This document shows positions 7,495-15,290 of a stretch of 32,709 nucleotides of DNA, piece after piece. A program made the position numbers and the translations under genes. Source of the stretch: Glycomyces amatae (GTDB lineage Bacteria > Actinomycetota > Actinomycetes > Mycobacteriales > Micromonosporaceae); contig NZ_JAJLQZ010000036.1 in the NCBI RefSeq assembly GCF_020991375.1, positions 1 to 32,709 on the forward strand, written 5' to 3'. The notes under the pieces were generated by a model. The model made no database searches. It had not been told where the DNA came from and was given only the letters and a program-made list of their open reading frames with translations. How positions within the stretch are numbered: position 1 is the stretch's first letter; each line of letters opens with the position of its first letter.

Positions 7495-8714
7495 CCACGG
7501 CGGTGACAGAGGAAGAGGCGGCGGACTTCATCGGCCGGACCTGCTTCACGACCGGGCCCTCCCGGCGGATCGGCGTCGAGCTGGAGTGGCTGGTCCACCC
7601 CTCGGGCGATCTGGAGACGGCCTGGGAGCTGCCGTTCGGCGGCGCCGTCAGCCGCGAGGCGGGCGGTCAGGTCGAGCTGAGCTCTCCTCCGGCGGACGAC
7701 CTGGCCTCGTGCGTCGCGGCCGTCGAGGCGGACCAGGCGGCGCTGGAGGCGGCCATCGCAGTGCGGGGCCAGTCCGTCCGGGGCGGCGGCTTCGACGCCT
7801 TCCGCGAACCGGTGCGGTTCGTCGACAACCCGCGGTACCGGGCGATGGAGGCCTACTACGACCGGGCGGGGCCGTGGGGGCGCATGGTCATGTGCTGCAC
7901 CGCCTCCATCCAGGTCAACCTCGACGCGGGCGACGACGGCGACGGCCCCTCGGGGCTGCGCCGCCGCTGGGACCTCGTCCACCGCATCGGGCCGGTCCTG
8001 GTGGCCGCGTTCGCGAACTCGCCGCTGCTGGACGGGCGCCCCAGCGGCTGGAAGTCCACCCGGCAGGCCCTCTGGTCCCGGCTCGTGCCCGGCTGGGGCC
8101 GCCCCATCTCCGAGACGGGCGACCTGCGGGCCGACTTCGCCCGGTACGTCCTGGACGCCGAGGTCATGTGCCGCCGCTGCGACCCGCCCGGGACGTGGTC
8201 GGTCCCACCGGGCCTGACGCTGCGGTCCTGGATCAGGGACGGCCACGAGGGCGCCGGGCCCGCGATGGAGGACGTCGAGTACCACCTGAGCACCCTCTTC
8301 CCGCCGGTGCGCCCGCGCGGCTGGCTGGAGCTGCGCATGATCGACCAGCAGGACGGCGACGGCTGGATCGCGCCGACCATCGTCGCGGCGACCCTCATGG
8401 ACGACCCGGTCGCCGCCGAGGCCGCCTACGAGGCCACCGCCGTACTGTGCGGCGGCGGCGCCCAGCCGCCCGAGTCGGTCTGGGTCCACGCCGCCCGCAC
8501 CGGGCTGGCCGACCCGATGCTCCGCACGGTCGCCCAGACGTGCTTCACCGCCGCCGCGGAGGCGCTGCGGCGCACGGACGCGCCCGCGCGGCTCCAGGCG
8601 GTGCTGGACGGGTTCCGCCGCCGCTACGTCGACCGCGGGCGCTGCCCGGCCGACGACCGGCTCGACCACCTCCGCACCGGCGGGCCGGTCCCGCTCGCCA
8701 CCGAGGCGTCGTGA
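7491..8714 (+). CDS. egtA: Glutamate-cysteine ligase EgtA-type
   Basis: 407 residues, GCS2/GshA-type ATP-grasp-like ligase giving gamma-glutamylcysteine, the first step of ergothioneine biosynthesis in actinobacteria. Motifs: GVELEWLV near 28-35 (glutamate/metal site), GGQVELSSPP near 58-67, MVMCCTASIQVNLD (nucleotide/metal site), AFANSPLLDGRPSGWKSTRQALW, and the C-terminal LELRMIDQQ. Length and motifs match EgtA better than bacterial GshA. In mycobacteria and streptomycetes egtA leads an egtABCDE cluster; here no egtB, egtC or egtD follows, so it is an orphan or the others lie elsewhere. It is followed by a strong hairpin and a Cys-rich copper-storage-like gene. ATG 7491 overlaps a mini-ORF stop. 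Confidence 0.9.
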   Translation: MTTAVTEEEAADFIGRTCFTTGPSRRIGVELEWLVHPSGDLETAWELPFGGAVSREAGGQVELSSPPADDLASCVAAVEADQAALEAAIAVRGQSVRGGGFDAFREPVRFVDNPRYRAMEAYYDRAGPWGRMVMCCTASIQVNLDAGDDGDGPSGLRRRWDLVHRIGPVLVAAFANSPLLDGRPSGWKSTRQALWSRLVPGWGRPISETGDLRADFARYVLDAEVMCRRCDPPGTWSVPPGLTLRSWIRDGHEGAGPAMEDVEYHLSTLFPPVRPRGWLELRMIDQQDGDGWIAPTIVAATLMDDPVAAEAAYEATAVLCGGGAQPPESVWVHAARTGLADPMLRTVAQTCFTAAAEALRRTDAPARLQAVLDGFRRRYVDRGRCPADDRLDHLRTGGPVPLATEAS

Positions 8715-8731
8715 GGCGCGGAGAAGGCCCG

Positions 8732-8760
8732 GGGCCGCACGGCGCGCTGCCGTGCGGCCC
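8732..8760 (+). terminator. GC hairpin after egtA
   Basis: A perfect 12-bp stem, GGGCCGCACGGC pairing with GCCGTGCGGCCC around a five-base loop, begins 18 bases after the egtA stop. No T-tract follows, as is usual for actinobacterial terminators. It may separate egtA from the downstream Cys-rich gene or attenuate read-through. Confidence 0.65.
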
Positions 8761-8790
8761 ATGACGCCACCGAGGGAAAAGGAGATCGAC

Positions 8791-9198
8791 ATGACGATGA
8801 TCGCTTCCGAGATGCTCGAGACCTACCCGGCCGACCTGGGCGGGATCGACCGGGAGAAGCTCGCCGCCTGCATCGGCGAATGCTTCGCCTGCGCGCAGGC
8901 GTGCACCGCCTGCGCCGACGCCTGCCTCAGCGAGAGCGACGTGGGCGCGCTGGTCAAGTGCGTCCGCAGCAACCTCGACTGCGCCGACGTCTGCGCCGCG
9001 ACGGGGCGGGTGCTCTCGCGGCACACCGGGTACGACGCGAACGTCACCAGGGCGGTGCTCGAAGCGTGCGCCGCGGCCTGCAAGGCCTGCGGCGACATGT
9101 GCGCCGAGCACGAGCACATGGCGCACTGCCGCCACTGCGCCGACAAGTGCCGCGCCTGCGAGCGGGCCTGCCGCGACCTGCTGGCCTCCCTGGGCTGA
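8791..9198 (+). CDS. Four-helix-bundle copper storage protein (Csp, DUF326-like)
   Basis: 135 residues with 18 cysteines, nearly all in CxxxC or CxxC helix patterns: CIGECFACAQACTACADAC, then KC......DCADVC, then EACAAACKACGDMC with nearby EHEHMAHC, then CADKCRACERACRD. This is the signature of Csp four-helix bundles whose cysteines fill the core and bind many Cu(I) ions. There is no Tat or Sec signal, so it is likely cytosolic (Csp3 class). ATG at 8791 with AAGGAG six bases upstream, clearly preferred over an in-frame ATG at 8752. A 6-bp hairpin (CCGGCG-AAT-CGCCGG, 9204-9218) follows the stop. Known role of the family is copper sequestration; proximity to a thiol-synthesis gene is suggestive but unproven. 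Confidence 0.9.
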   Translation: MTMIASEMLETYPADLGGIDREKLAACIGECFACAQACTACADACLSESDVGALVKCVRSNLDCADVCAATGRVLSRHTGYDANVTRAVLEACAAACKACGDMCAEHEHMAHCRHCADKCRACERACRDLLASLG

Positions 9199-9297
9199 CC
9201 GGCCCGGCGAATCGCCGGTGCCGCAGACCGCAGGCCGCTACGCTTCCGACACCGGCGTGGTCGCCTGCGACCGCGCCCCTGCCGAAGGAGGCGACCG

Positions 9298-9441
9298 ATG
9301 GGTCGACGCAGACGCGAACGGCGGCGCCGGCGGACGTGGTCCGCGATCACGATCGGCGCGCTCATCGGCGCCGCCGCGGTCGGCGCGGCGGTCTGGTGCG
9401 CGCGCGACGGCTCCCCGCTGCCCGACGACGCGACCCCGTAG
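9298..9441 (+). CDS. 47-residue Arg-rich single-pass membrane protein
   Basis: The frame starts ATG at 9298 and ends TAG at 9439-9441. The N-terminus is strongly basic (MGRRRRERRRRRTW), followed by one hydrophobic helix (SAITIGALIGAAAVGAAVW) and a short polar tail CARDGSPLPDDATP. GAAGGAGG lies seven bases before the start, one of the best ribosome sites in the window, so this short frame is probably real. The basic head predicts N-in topology. It sits between the Csp gene (99 bases upstream) and the DUF7144 gene (88 bases downstream). No family is recognised. Confidence 0.72.
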   Translation: MGRRRRERRRRRTWSAITIGALIGAAAVGAAVWCARDGSPLPDDATP

Positions 9442-9529
9442 GCGGCGCCGCATCGACGGTTTCTCGCGTTTCACCTGCGCAAAGACCCGTCCCGCCCTAG
9501 ATTGGTCCCATTCTGAAAGGAGTGGAACC

Positions 9530-9922
9530 ATGGGCAGTCCCGAATCGCGGGCCTGGGCCGCGGGGGGCATGGTCTTCGCCGCCAGCGCGGCCCTCGTCAT
9601 GGGCGTCTGGCAGATCGTCATGGGCATCGCCGCGGTCGCCGACGACGGCTTCCTCGTCGTCGGCGAGGAGTACCTCTACGACCTCGACACCACCGCCTGG
9701 GGCTGGATCCACATCGTCCTCGGCGCCCTGGTGCTGCTCACGGGCTTCCTGCTCTTCAGCGGCTCGACGTTCGCGCGTTCGATGGGGATCTTCTTCGCCT
9801 GCCTGGTCGCGGTCGACAACTTCTTCTTCCTGCCCTACTACCCGCTGTGGTCGCTCATCGTGATCGCGCTGGCGGTCTTCGTCATGTGGTCGCTCGCGAC
9901 CGCCGACAGCCGCGACCTGTAG
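9530..9922 (+). CDS. DUF7144-type four-helix membrane protein (copy 1)
   Basis: 130 residues with four hydrophobic segments: AGGMVFAASAALVMGVWQIV, WGWIHIVLGALVLLTGFLLF, FARSMGIFFACLVAVDNFFF and WSLIVIALAVFVMWSLA. The pattern GVWQI...GIAAV...AWGWIHIVLG...G..LF is shared with the protein at 12983-13408, so the window holds two paralogues. Function of the family is unknown. Start ATG 9530 with GAAAGGAG seven bases upstream. The gene ends in a pair of perfect hairpins and is convergent with the alkyl sulfatase gene. Confidence 0.85.
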   Translation: MGSPESRAWAAGGMVFAASAALVMGVWQIVMGIAAVADDGFLVVGEEYLYDLDTTAWGWIHIVLGALVLLTGFLLFSGSTFARSMGIFFACLVAVDNFFFLPYYPLWSLIVIALAVFVMWSLATADSRDL

Positions 9923-9982
9923 GCGTCCTCGGACGCCTGAGACGGCGAAGCGCCCCGGCCGTCCGGCCGGGGCGCTTCGCCG
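9921..9982. terminator. Two stacked hairpins, bidirectional terminator
   Basis: AGGCGTCC-TC-GGACGCCT (9921-9938) starts within the stop codon of the DUF7144 gene. It is followed by a perfect 18-bp stem, CGGCGAAGCGCCCCGGCC (9943-9960), loop GTCC, and its exact complement (9965-9982). It lies between convergent genes ending at 9922 and 9994, so it should stop transcription from both sides. Confidence 0.88.
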
Positions 9983-9993
9983 GTTCCGCGGCG

Positions 9994-11883
9994 TCAGGGC
10001 GTGACGATCGCGAAGTCCGGGTCGCCCGGGTCGAGCACGGCGGCGAGCCGCTCGAGGGCCGACGCCTCGCCGACGACCTCGACGCCGGCCGCCGCGAGCC
10101 TCTCGGGGTCGAGGCCGCCGAGCACGACGGCGGGCAGCGCGCGGCTCGGCGCGGTCACCGTGACGTCGGCGGTGTCCGGCTGGGCGGCCTTGGTGTAGGA
10201 GAGCACGCCGTTCGCGAGGCGGAGGCGGTAGCGGTCGCCGGTGTCGGTGAGCGCCACGTCGATCGCGATGCGCTCGTCCCACGCCTTCGGGCCGTCCACC
10301 TGTATGGCGACGGCGTCGAAGAGCAGCTCTGGCGAGAGCTGGCCGATCACGTCGGGCGAGGCCGTGGCGGTCGGCGTGCCGAAGCTCCCCTCGCGCAGCT
10401 CGGTGGCCCCCGAGAGGTAGAAGTTCCGCCAGGTGCCGTTCTCGGTGCCGTAGCCGAGCTGCTCGTACGCGTCGGCCAGGAGCTCGCGGGCGGCCCGGTG
10501 CCCGGGCTCGGCGAAGACCACGTGGTTGAGGAGCTCCGCGGTCCAGCGGTAGTCCCCCGCCTCGAACGAGGTGCGCGCGGCGGCGACGGCCTTCGCCGCA
10601 CCGCCCGCGAGGTCGACGTAGCGCTTGGCGCGCTCGACCGGGGTGTGCTGCCACAGGTTCGCGGGGTTGCCGTCGAACCAGCCGAGGTAGCGCTGGTAGA
10701 TCGCCTTGACGTTGTGGCTGAGCGAGCCGTAGTAGCCGCGGGCGTTCCAGGCGTTCTCGAGCGCGGGCGGGAGGGTCAGCTCCTCGGCGATCTCAGGGCC
10801 GGTGAGTCCCTTGTTGAGCAGGCGGAGCGTCTGGTCGTGGACGTAGGCGTAGAGGTCGCGCTGGTTGGCGAGGAACTCGACGACGCGCTCGTTGCCCCAG
10901 GTGGGCCAGTGGTGGGAGGCGAAGACGACTTCGGCGTCGGCGCCGAACAGGTCGATCGTCTCGGTCAGGTACCTCGCCCACACGTGCGGGTCGCGCACGA
11001 CCGCGCCGCGCAGCGTCAGGATGTTGTGGAAGGTGTGGGTCGCGTCCTCGGCCGCGCACAGCGCCCTGCGGTCGGGGAAGTAGACGAGCATCTCGGAGGG
11101 CGCCTCGGTGTCGGGGGCCATCTGGAAGACCATGCGGACGCCGTCGACGGTCTCCTCGTGGCCGGTGGTCGTGATCTCGTCGGTCGGCGGGATGAGGGTG
11201 ACCGTGCCGGTCGAGACGGTCTGGCCGAGGCCGGCGCCGACCGCGCCCCGGGGGCCGCGGGCGAGCGCGGCGCCGTACATGTACCCGGCGCGGCGGCTCA
11301 TGGCGGTGCCGGCGTAGACGTTCTCGGCGACCGCGTGCTCCACGAAGCCTTCGGGGGCGAGGACCCGCACCGCACCGGAGTCCACGTCCTCCTGGGAGGT
11401 GACGCCCTTGACGCCGCCGAAGTGGTCGGCGTGCGAGTGCGTGTAGACCACGGCCTTGACGGGGCGGTCGCCGCGGTGCTCGCGGTAGAGCCCGATGGCG
11501 GCCGCGGCGGTCTCGGCGGTCAGGAGCGGGTCGATGACGATGACGCCGGTGTCGCCCTCGACGAACGTGGTGTTCGACAGGTCCATGCCGCGGACCTGGT
11601 AGACGCCTTCGACCACTTCGAAGAGGCCGGCGATGGCGTTGAGCCGGGACTGGCGCCACAGGCTCGGGTTCACGGTGTCGGGCGCGTCGCCGTCGAGGAA
11701 GTCGTAGGCGTCGTTGTCCCACACGACCTCGCCGTCGCCGCCGGTGACGGCGTTCGGCTCGCGGCGGGCGACGAGGCCGCGCGCCGCGTCGTCGAAGTCG
11801 CGGGTGTCGTCGAACGGCAGCCGCGCCAGGAGGGCCTGCTGCTGGGCGCGGATGGTCGAGGAGGCTGGCTTCGAAGCTGTCAT
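9994..11883 (-). CDS. Alkyl sulfatase, metallo-beta-lactamase fold (SdsA1/BDS1 type)
   Basis: 629 residues. N-terminal MBL domain: FDDTRDFDDAARGLVA motif near the start, zinc motif THSHADHFGG from 148, EDATHTFHN and SHHWPTWG. A middle helical dimerisation domain follows (YRWTAELLNHVVFAEPGHR, YEQLGYGTENGTWRNFYL). The C-terminal ~125 residues (FDAVAIQVDGPKAWDERIAIDV...) are the SCP2-like lipid-binding domain. The enzyme hydrolyses primary or secondary alkyl sulfates, releasing sulfate. No signal peptide is seen, so it is probably cytoplasmic. Start taken as ATG 11883 because family homology begins there; there is no good ribosome site, and the frame is open back to a TTG at 11943. Convergent with the DUF7144 gene. 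Confidence 0.92.
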   Translation of the reverse strand: MTASKPASSTIRAQQQALLARLPFDDTRDFDDAARGLVARREPNAVTGGDGEVVWDNDAYDFLDGDAPDTVNPSLWRQSRLNAIAGLFEVVEGVYQVRGMDLSNTTFVEGDTGVIVIDPLLTAETAAAAIGLYREHRGDRPVKAVVYTHSHADHFGGVKGVTSQEDVDSGAVRVLAPEGFVEHAVAENVYAGTAMSRRAGYMYGAALARGPRGAVGAGLGQTVSTGTVTLIPPTDEITTTGHEETVDGVRMVFQMAPDTEAPSEMLVYFPDRRALCAAEDATHTFHNILTLRGAVVRDPHVWARYLTETIDLFGADAEVVFASHHWPTWGNERVVEFLANQRDLYAYVHDQTLRLLNKGLTGPEIAEELTLPPALENAWNARGYYGSLSHNVKAIYQRYLGWFDGNPANLWQHTPVERAKRYVDLAGGAAKAVAAARTSFEAGDYRWTAELLNHVVFAEPGHRAARELLADAYEQLGYGTENGTWRNFYLSGATELREGSFGTPTATASPDVIGQLSPELLFDAVAIQVDGPKAWDERIAIDVALTDTGDRYRLRLANGVLSYTKAAQPDTADVTVTAPSRALPAVVLGGLDPERLAAAGVEVVGEASALERLAAVLDPGDPDFAIVTP

Positions 11884-12068
11884 GGCGCCAGTTTCACATC
11901 GCGAGGCGCGGACCGGCCGGTGAATCGCGAGAAAGGAGTCCAATGGAGAGGAAGGGCCTCAGGTCCGCGGCCGGGTGCGGCCGTGCCACGGACCGTCGGC
12001 GCGGCCGGTGCGGGGGCCGCGGCGGTGGCCGGCGCCCGGATGCGGAGGGCGCCGCCCCGGACGCCGCC

Positions 12069-12362
12069 TCACTCCAGCAGCTTCGCCTTGGCGGCGGCGA
12101 ACTCCTCGTCGGTGAGGGCGCCGTCGGCGTGGAGCCGCGCGAGCCGGTCGAGCCTGGCGGTCATGTCCTCGGCCTCGGCCTCGTCGGCGGCGGGCGCGGG
12201 CGGCGCCTGCTGCTCGCGGTGGGCCTCGGCGTCGGCCTGCGTCTGCTCGCGGTTCACCGCGGCCCGGGTCATGGAGCGGTTCACGGCCCCGGCGGTCCCG
12301 GCGATGACGACGGTGCGCGCCATGGTGCCGAGCAGGCCCGGCCGTCCGACACGTCGAATCAT
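12069..12362 (-). CDS. Small SHOCT-domain protein
   Basis: 97 residues. N-terminal ~35 residues (RRVGRPGLLGTMARTVVIAGTAGAVNRSM) contain a weakly hydrophobic, glycine-rich helix; a Gln/Ala/Glu-rich linker follows. The C-terminal ~30 residues, LDRLARLHADGALTDEEFAAAKAKLL, are a canonical SHOCT motif. SHOCT modules are short helical tails on actinobacterial membrane proteins. ATG at 12362, 11 bases after the stop of the DUF6325 gene, which is its constant partner here. The function is unknown; a role in envelope or stress response is often suggested for such pairs. Confidence 0.85.
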   Translation of the reverse strand: MIRRVGRPGLLGTMARTVVIAGTAGAVNRSMTRAAVNREQTQADAEAHREQQAPPAPAADEAEAEDMTARLDRLARLHADGALTDEEFAAAKAKLLE

Positions 12363-12373
12363 GGCAGTGCCTC

Positions 12374-12778
12374 CTAGTTCTCGGCGAGTTCGCTGATGGC
12401 GGCGGCGGGGACGCGTTCCCAGTCCAGCAGGTGGCCGCCGACGCCCTGGACGGCCTCGGCGAGGGTCGCGGCCCAGGTGTGCTCGAACAGCATCATGCCG
12501 ATGGCCGTGTCGGGCTGGAGCTCCTCGGCGACGGCCTCGGCGTCCTCGGCGCCGAGGAGGCCCGCGGGCTCGCCGACGAGCGCGGCGAGGCGGTCGTCGA
12601 CGTCGGCGGCCTCGAGCCATTGGACGGACCCGTCGGCGCCGCGGCTGACCAGCAGCGCGTCGAGCACGTTGACCGTGCCGTCCTTGTCGAGCCGCTCGAT
12701 CTCGTCGAGGACCCTGCCGTCGAACCGGTTGCCGGAGAATTCGACCAGCACCAGGTCCACGGGCGCATTGCCTTCCAT
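12374..12778 (-). CDS. DUF6325-family protein (DUF1269-like)
   Basis: 134 residues, acidic. The opening VDLVLVEFSGNRFDGRVLDEIERLDKDGTVNVLDALLVSR, with later GMMLFEHTWAATLAEAV and a final RVPAAAISEL, is the pattern of DUF6325/DUF1269-like proteins found upstream of SHOCT genes in actinobacteria. No membrane segment or catalytic motif is seen. ATG at 12778 with GGGAGG four bases upstream. It is co-transcribed with the SHOCT gene 11 bases downstream and divergent from the second DUF7144 gene, 204 bases away. Function is not known. Confidence 0.82.
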   Translation of the reverse strand: MEGNAPVDLVLVEFSGNRFDGRVLDEIERLDKDGTVNVLDALLVSRGADGSVQWLEAADVDDRLAALVGEPAGLLGAEDAEAVAEELQPDTAIGMMLFEHTWAATLAEAVQGVGGHLLDWERVPAAAISELAEN

Positions 12779-12982
12779 GCTGCCTCCCAGTCCGCTGTGG
12801 GACCGCGTTGTCGCAGGTCCTGGCTGGGACGCTACACCGCGGAGGAGCCGGCGGCCCTGGATTCGCGCGATCGCGTCGGCGGGCCCGGGGCGCCGCGACA
12901 GGAGGGACATTCGGCGAGTCGGGCCCGCCCGGGCGCGGCCGGGTCCATGATCGAGGCGGAGCACTCGCGGATCGGGGGAGCC

Positions 12983-13408
12983 ATGACGTCCAGAACACTC
13001 ACTTCCAAGCGCCTCGTCTTCCCCGCACTGCTGCTGGTGGTGGGCGGCTGCTGGCAGATCGCCACGGGCGTCGCGGCCGTGGCCCGGGGCGGGTACTTCA
13101 CCGCGCCGCCCGGGTACGCGTTCGCGTTCAGCATCGCCGCGTGGGGCTGGGTCCACCTGGTCGTCGGGGTCTTCGCGGCGGCGGTCGGCATCGGCCTCTT
13201 CAGCGGCCGCCCACTGGCCCGGCTGCTCGGCGTCGTGGTGGTCTCGGCGTCGCTGATCGCGAACTTCCTGTGGCTGCCGATCGAGCCGGCCTGGTCGGCG
13301 GCCGTCGTCGGCCTCGACGTCCTCGCCCTCTGGGCGCTGGCCACCGCGGCCGGCCGGGTGCCGCCCGCCCGGGCCGGTACGGCGGACGGCGGCGCGTCCC
13401 GCGCCTGA
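12983..13408 (+). CDS. DUF7144-type four-helix membrane protein (copy 2)
   Basis: 141 residues, four hydrophobic segments. GGCWQIATGVAAVA, AWGWVHLVVGVFAAAVGIGLF, RLLGVVVVSASLIANFLWLP and VVGLDVLALWALATA align with the protein at 9530-9922 throughout, with the same loop lengths. ATG at 12983 with GGGGGAG two bases upstream. The C-terminal tail is Ala/Gly/Arg-rich. It lies divergent from the DUF6325/SHOCT pair and is followed 98 bases later by the phosphatase gene. Function unknown. Confidence 0.83.
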   Translation: MTSRTLTSKRLVFPALLLVVGGCWQIATGVAAVARGGYFTAPPGYAFAFSIAAWGWVHLVVGVFAAAVGIGLFSGRPLARLLGVVVVSASLIANFLWLPIEPAWSAAVVGLDVLALWALATAAGRVPPARAGTADGGASRA

Positions 13409-13506
13409 CCGGCGCGGCCGTACCGCATGTTCCGCCTGCTGGGGCGGGAGAGGTCATAGACTCGGGGTGAATGCCGTCTGAGCAGCGCTGCGAGAGGAGA
13501 CGGCAC

Positions 13507-14775
13507 ATGACCGCTCGGTACGAGGAGGGCGTCCTCCACATGCTCGCCGGGCTGCTGGAGATCAACCACCTCCTCGCGTTCGAGCACCTGCCGCGGGAGG
13601 TCAACCGGCACGCGGAGATGGCCGGGCTGCACCACGTCACGGTCTTCCTGACCGACCTGCGCCAGGAGGTCCTGCGGGAGATGACCGGGCCGGGCCCGGA
13701 CGCCCAGGCCGGATCGCCGCGGCACTACGCGGTCGAGGGGACCGGGGCGGGCCGGGCGTTCCAGCTCGGCATGGTCGTGCCGCACTCCGGCGAGGGACCC
13801 GACCGGCACCGGTGGTGGATACCGCTGCTCGACGGCACCGAGCGCCTCGGGGTGATGGAGGTCAGCGGCGCCGACGAGGAGCCGTCCACGCTGGGCGGCG
13901 CGCTGCTCCTGGCCTCCCTGGTCTCGCTGCTCCTGGTGTCGCGCAGCGCCTCGAGCGACGCCTACCCGCAGCTGCGCCGCACGCAGCCGATGGCGATCGC
14001 CGCCGAGATGCAGTGGAGCCTCATGCCGCCGCAGACGTACGCGGACGACTTCGTCGTCATCAGCGCGGTGCTCGAGCCCGCCTACCGGATCGGGGGCGAC
14101 GCGTTCGACTACGCCATAGCCGGCGAGGTCGTCCACCTGGCGGTGTTCGACTCCATGGGCCACGACGCCTCGGCGGGCGTCGGCGCCATCCTGGCCGTGG
14201 CGGCGTACCGGCAGCACCGGCGCCGGGACCGGGACCTGGTCGAGACCACGGAGGCGATGGAGCGGTTCCTGATCGAGCAGCTCGGCCGCGAGCGGTTCGT
14301 CACCGGCGTCCTGGCCGACCTCAACACCCGCACCGGGGAGTTGAGCTGGGTCAACCGCGGCCATCCCGCGCCGATCATCATCCGCGGCAGCCGCTGGAGC
14401 ACCCACCCCGAATGCCCTCCCGCCCACCCCATGGGGACCGACCTGGGCGTGGCGGCGACCCTGTGCCGGGTGCAGCTGGAGCCCGGCGACCGCATCGTGC
14501 TGTACACCGACGGCGTCACCGAGGCCCGCAACGAGGCCGGGGAGATGTTCGGCATCGAGCGGTTCACCGACTTCCTCATCCGCCACCACACCGACCGGCT
14601 GCCGGTGCCCGAGACGCTGCGGCGCCTGGTCCGCGGCCTCATGAGGCACCACGGCGAGGACCTGGCCGACGACACGACCGTCCTGCTCGCCGAGTGGGTC
14701 GGGCCGGGGTCGGCCGACCCGCGGCGGCCGGAGGACCTCGTCGGCCTGCCGCACTGGCGCACCGCGAAGCCGTAG
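13507..14775 (+). CDS. PP2C-family SpoIIE-type serine phosphatase
   Basis: 422 residues. The first ~150 form a GAF-like sensory region. From about residue 155 comes the RsbU/SpoIIE phosphatase domain: AAEMQWSLMPP linker helix, AYRIGGDAFDYA (metal Asp), VAVFDSMGHDASAGV (metal Asp with GHG variant GHDASA), VNRGHPAPI, GDRIVLYTDGVTEARN and ADDTTVLLAEW. Such enzymes dephosphorylate anti-anti-sigma factors in partner-switching stress responses; no anti-sigma or STAS partner is encoded nearby. Start ATG 13507 with GAGAGGAG seven bases upstream. An in-frame ATG at 13471 lies eight bases after a TAGACT box and would be a leaderless alternative giving 434 residues. Confidence 0.9.
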   Translation: MTARYEEGVLHMLAGLLEINHLLAFEHLPREVNRHAEMAGLHHVTVFLTDLRQEVLREMTGPGPDAQAGSPRHYAVEGTGAGRAFQLGMVVPHSGEGPDRHRWWIPLLDGTERLGVMEVSGADEEPSTLGGALLLASLVSLLLVSRSASSDAYPQLRRTQPMAIAAEMQWSLMPPQTYADDFVVISAVLEPAYRIGGDAFDYAIAGEVVHLAVFDSMGHDASAGVGAILAVAAYRQHRRRDRDLVETTEAMERFLIEQLGRERFVTGVLADLNTRTGELSWVNRGHPAPIIIRGSRWSTHPECPPAHPMGTDLGVAATLCRVQLEPGDRIVLYTDGVTEARNEAGEMFGIERFTDFLIRHHTDRLPVPETLRRLVRGLMRHHGEDLADDTTVLLAEWVGPGSADPRRPEDLVGLPHWRTAKP

Positions 14776-14848
14776 GCGCCGCCCGCCTCGCCCGAGGCTC
14801 CTTCGCACGGCTGTCGCGCCCCCTTCTGCGCTTGATCTCATGAAAATT

Positions 14849-14889
14849 AAGTTCCTGTGGTTGTGAACTTGAAAAAATCAATGTACAAA
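14849..14889 (+). promoter_or_regulatory. AT-rich promoter with overlapping inverted repeat
   Basis: TTGTGA (14861-14866), a 17-base spacer and TACAAA (14884-14889) form a plausible housekeeping promoter. AAGTTC (14849-14854) and GAACTT (14865-14870) form an inverted repeat overlapping the -35 box, a candidate operator. The island is strikingly AT-rich for this genome. A transcript starting near 14896 would exclude the ATG at 14889 and favour the start at 14928. Confidence 0.6.
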
Positions 14890-14927
14890 TGAATCATCAG
14901 CAGATCGTGAGCGCCGAGGAGCCGAGG

Positions 14928-15290
14928 ATGGACTGGCAGGAACTGACCGACCTGACCCGCGGGCGGCCCTTCGTGGTCGAGCGGGTCCGCCTCACCGACG
15001 ACGACATCGCCGTCGAGGGCCGGTTCGAACCGCCCCAGCTGGCGCAGCTCAGCGCCGAGGACCAGGTGTTCGTCGCCGCGTTCGTCCGCTCCCACGGCTC
15101 GATCAAGGAGATGGAGCGGATCTTCGGGGTCAGCTACCCGACGGTCAAGTCCCGCCTGAACCGGATCGCCGGGAGCCTCGACTTCGTCGAGACCGACCCC
15201 GCCCCCAGCGGGGCCGACGTCATCGACCGCCTGCGGCGCGAGGAGATCAGCGTCGAGGAGGCGCTGGCCGAGCTGGAGCGGCCGCAATGA
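14928..15290 (+). CDS. DUF2089-family protein, probable HTH regulator
   Basis: 120 residues. Contains LTDDDIAVEGRFEPPQLAQLSAEDQVFVAAFVRSHGSIKEMERIFGVSYPTVKSRLNRI, the core of DUF2089, with a sigma-factor-like helix-turn-helix (IKEMERIFGVSYPTVKSRLN), and a short C-terminal SHOCT-like helix pair (DVIDRLRREEISVEEALAELE). In Firmicutes, relatives sit beside yvlB/liaX-like envelope-stress genes, as here. Start ATG 14928 has GAGGAG six bases upstream and lies after the predicted transcription start; the ATG at 14889 has no site. The stop overlaps the next gene as ATGA. It may autoregulate through the inverted repeat at 14849-14870. Confidence 0.85.
   Translation: MDWQELTDLTRGRPFVVERVRLTDDDIAVEGRFEPPQLAQLSAEDQVFVAAFVRSHGSIKEMERIFGVSYPTVKSRLNRIAGSLDFVETDPAPSGADVIDRLRREEISVEEALAELERPQ

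Noticed and set aside
11943..12377. Plus-strand frame of 144 residues with AAAGGAG just before its ATG
   Set aside because: It is antisense to the SHOCT gene, and its translation is Gly/Arg-rich without hydrophobic or domain pattern. The SHOCT frame on the other strand is clearly real.
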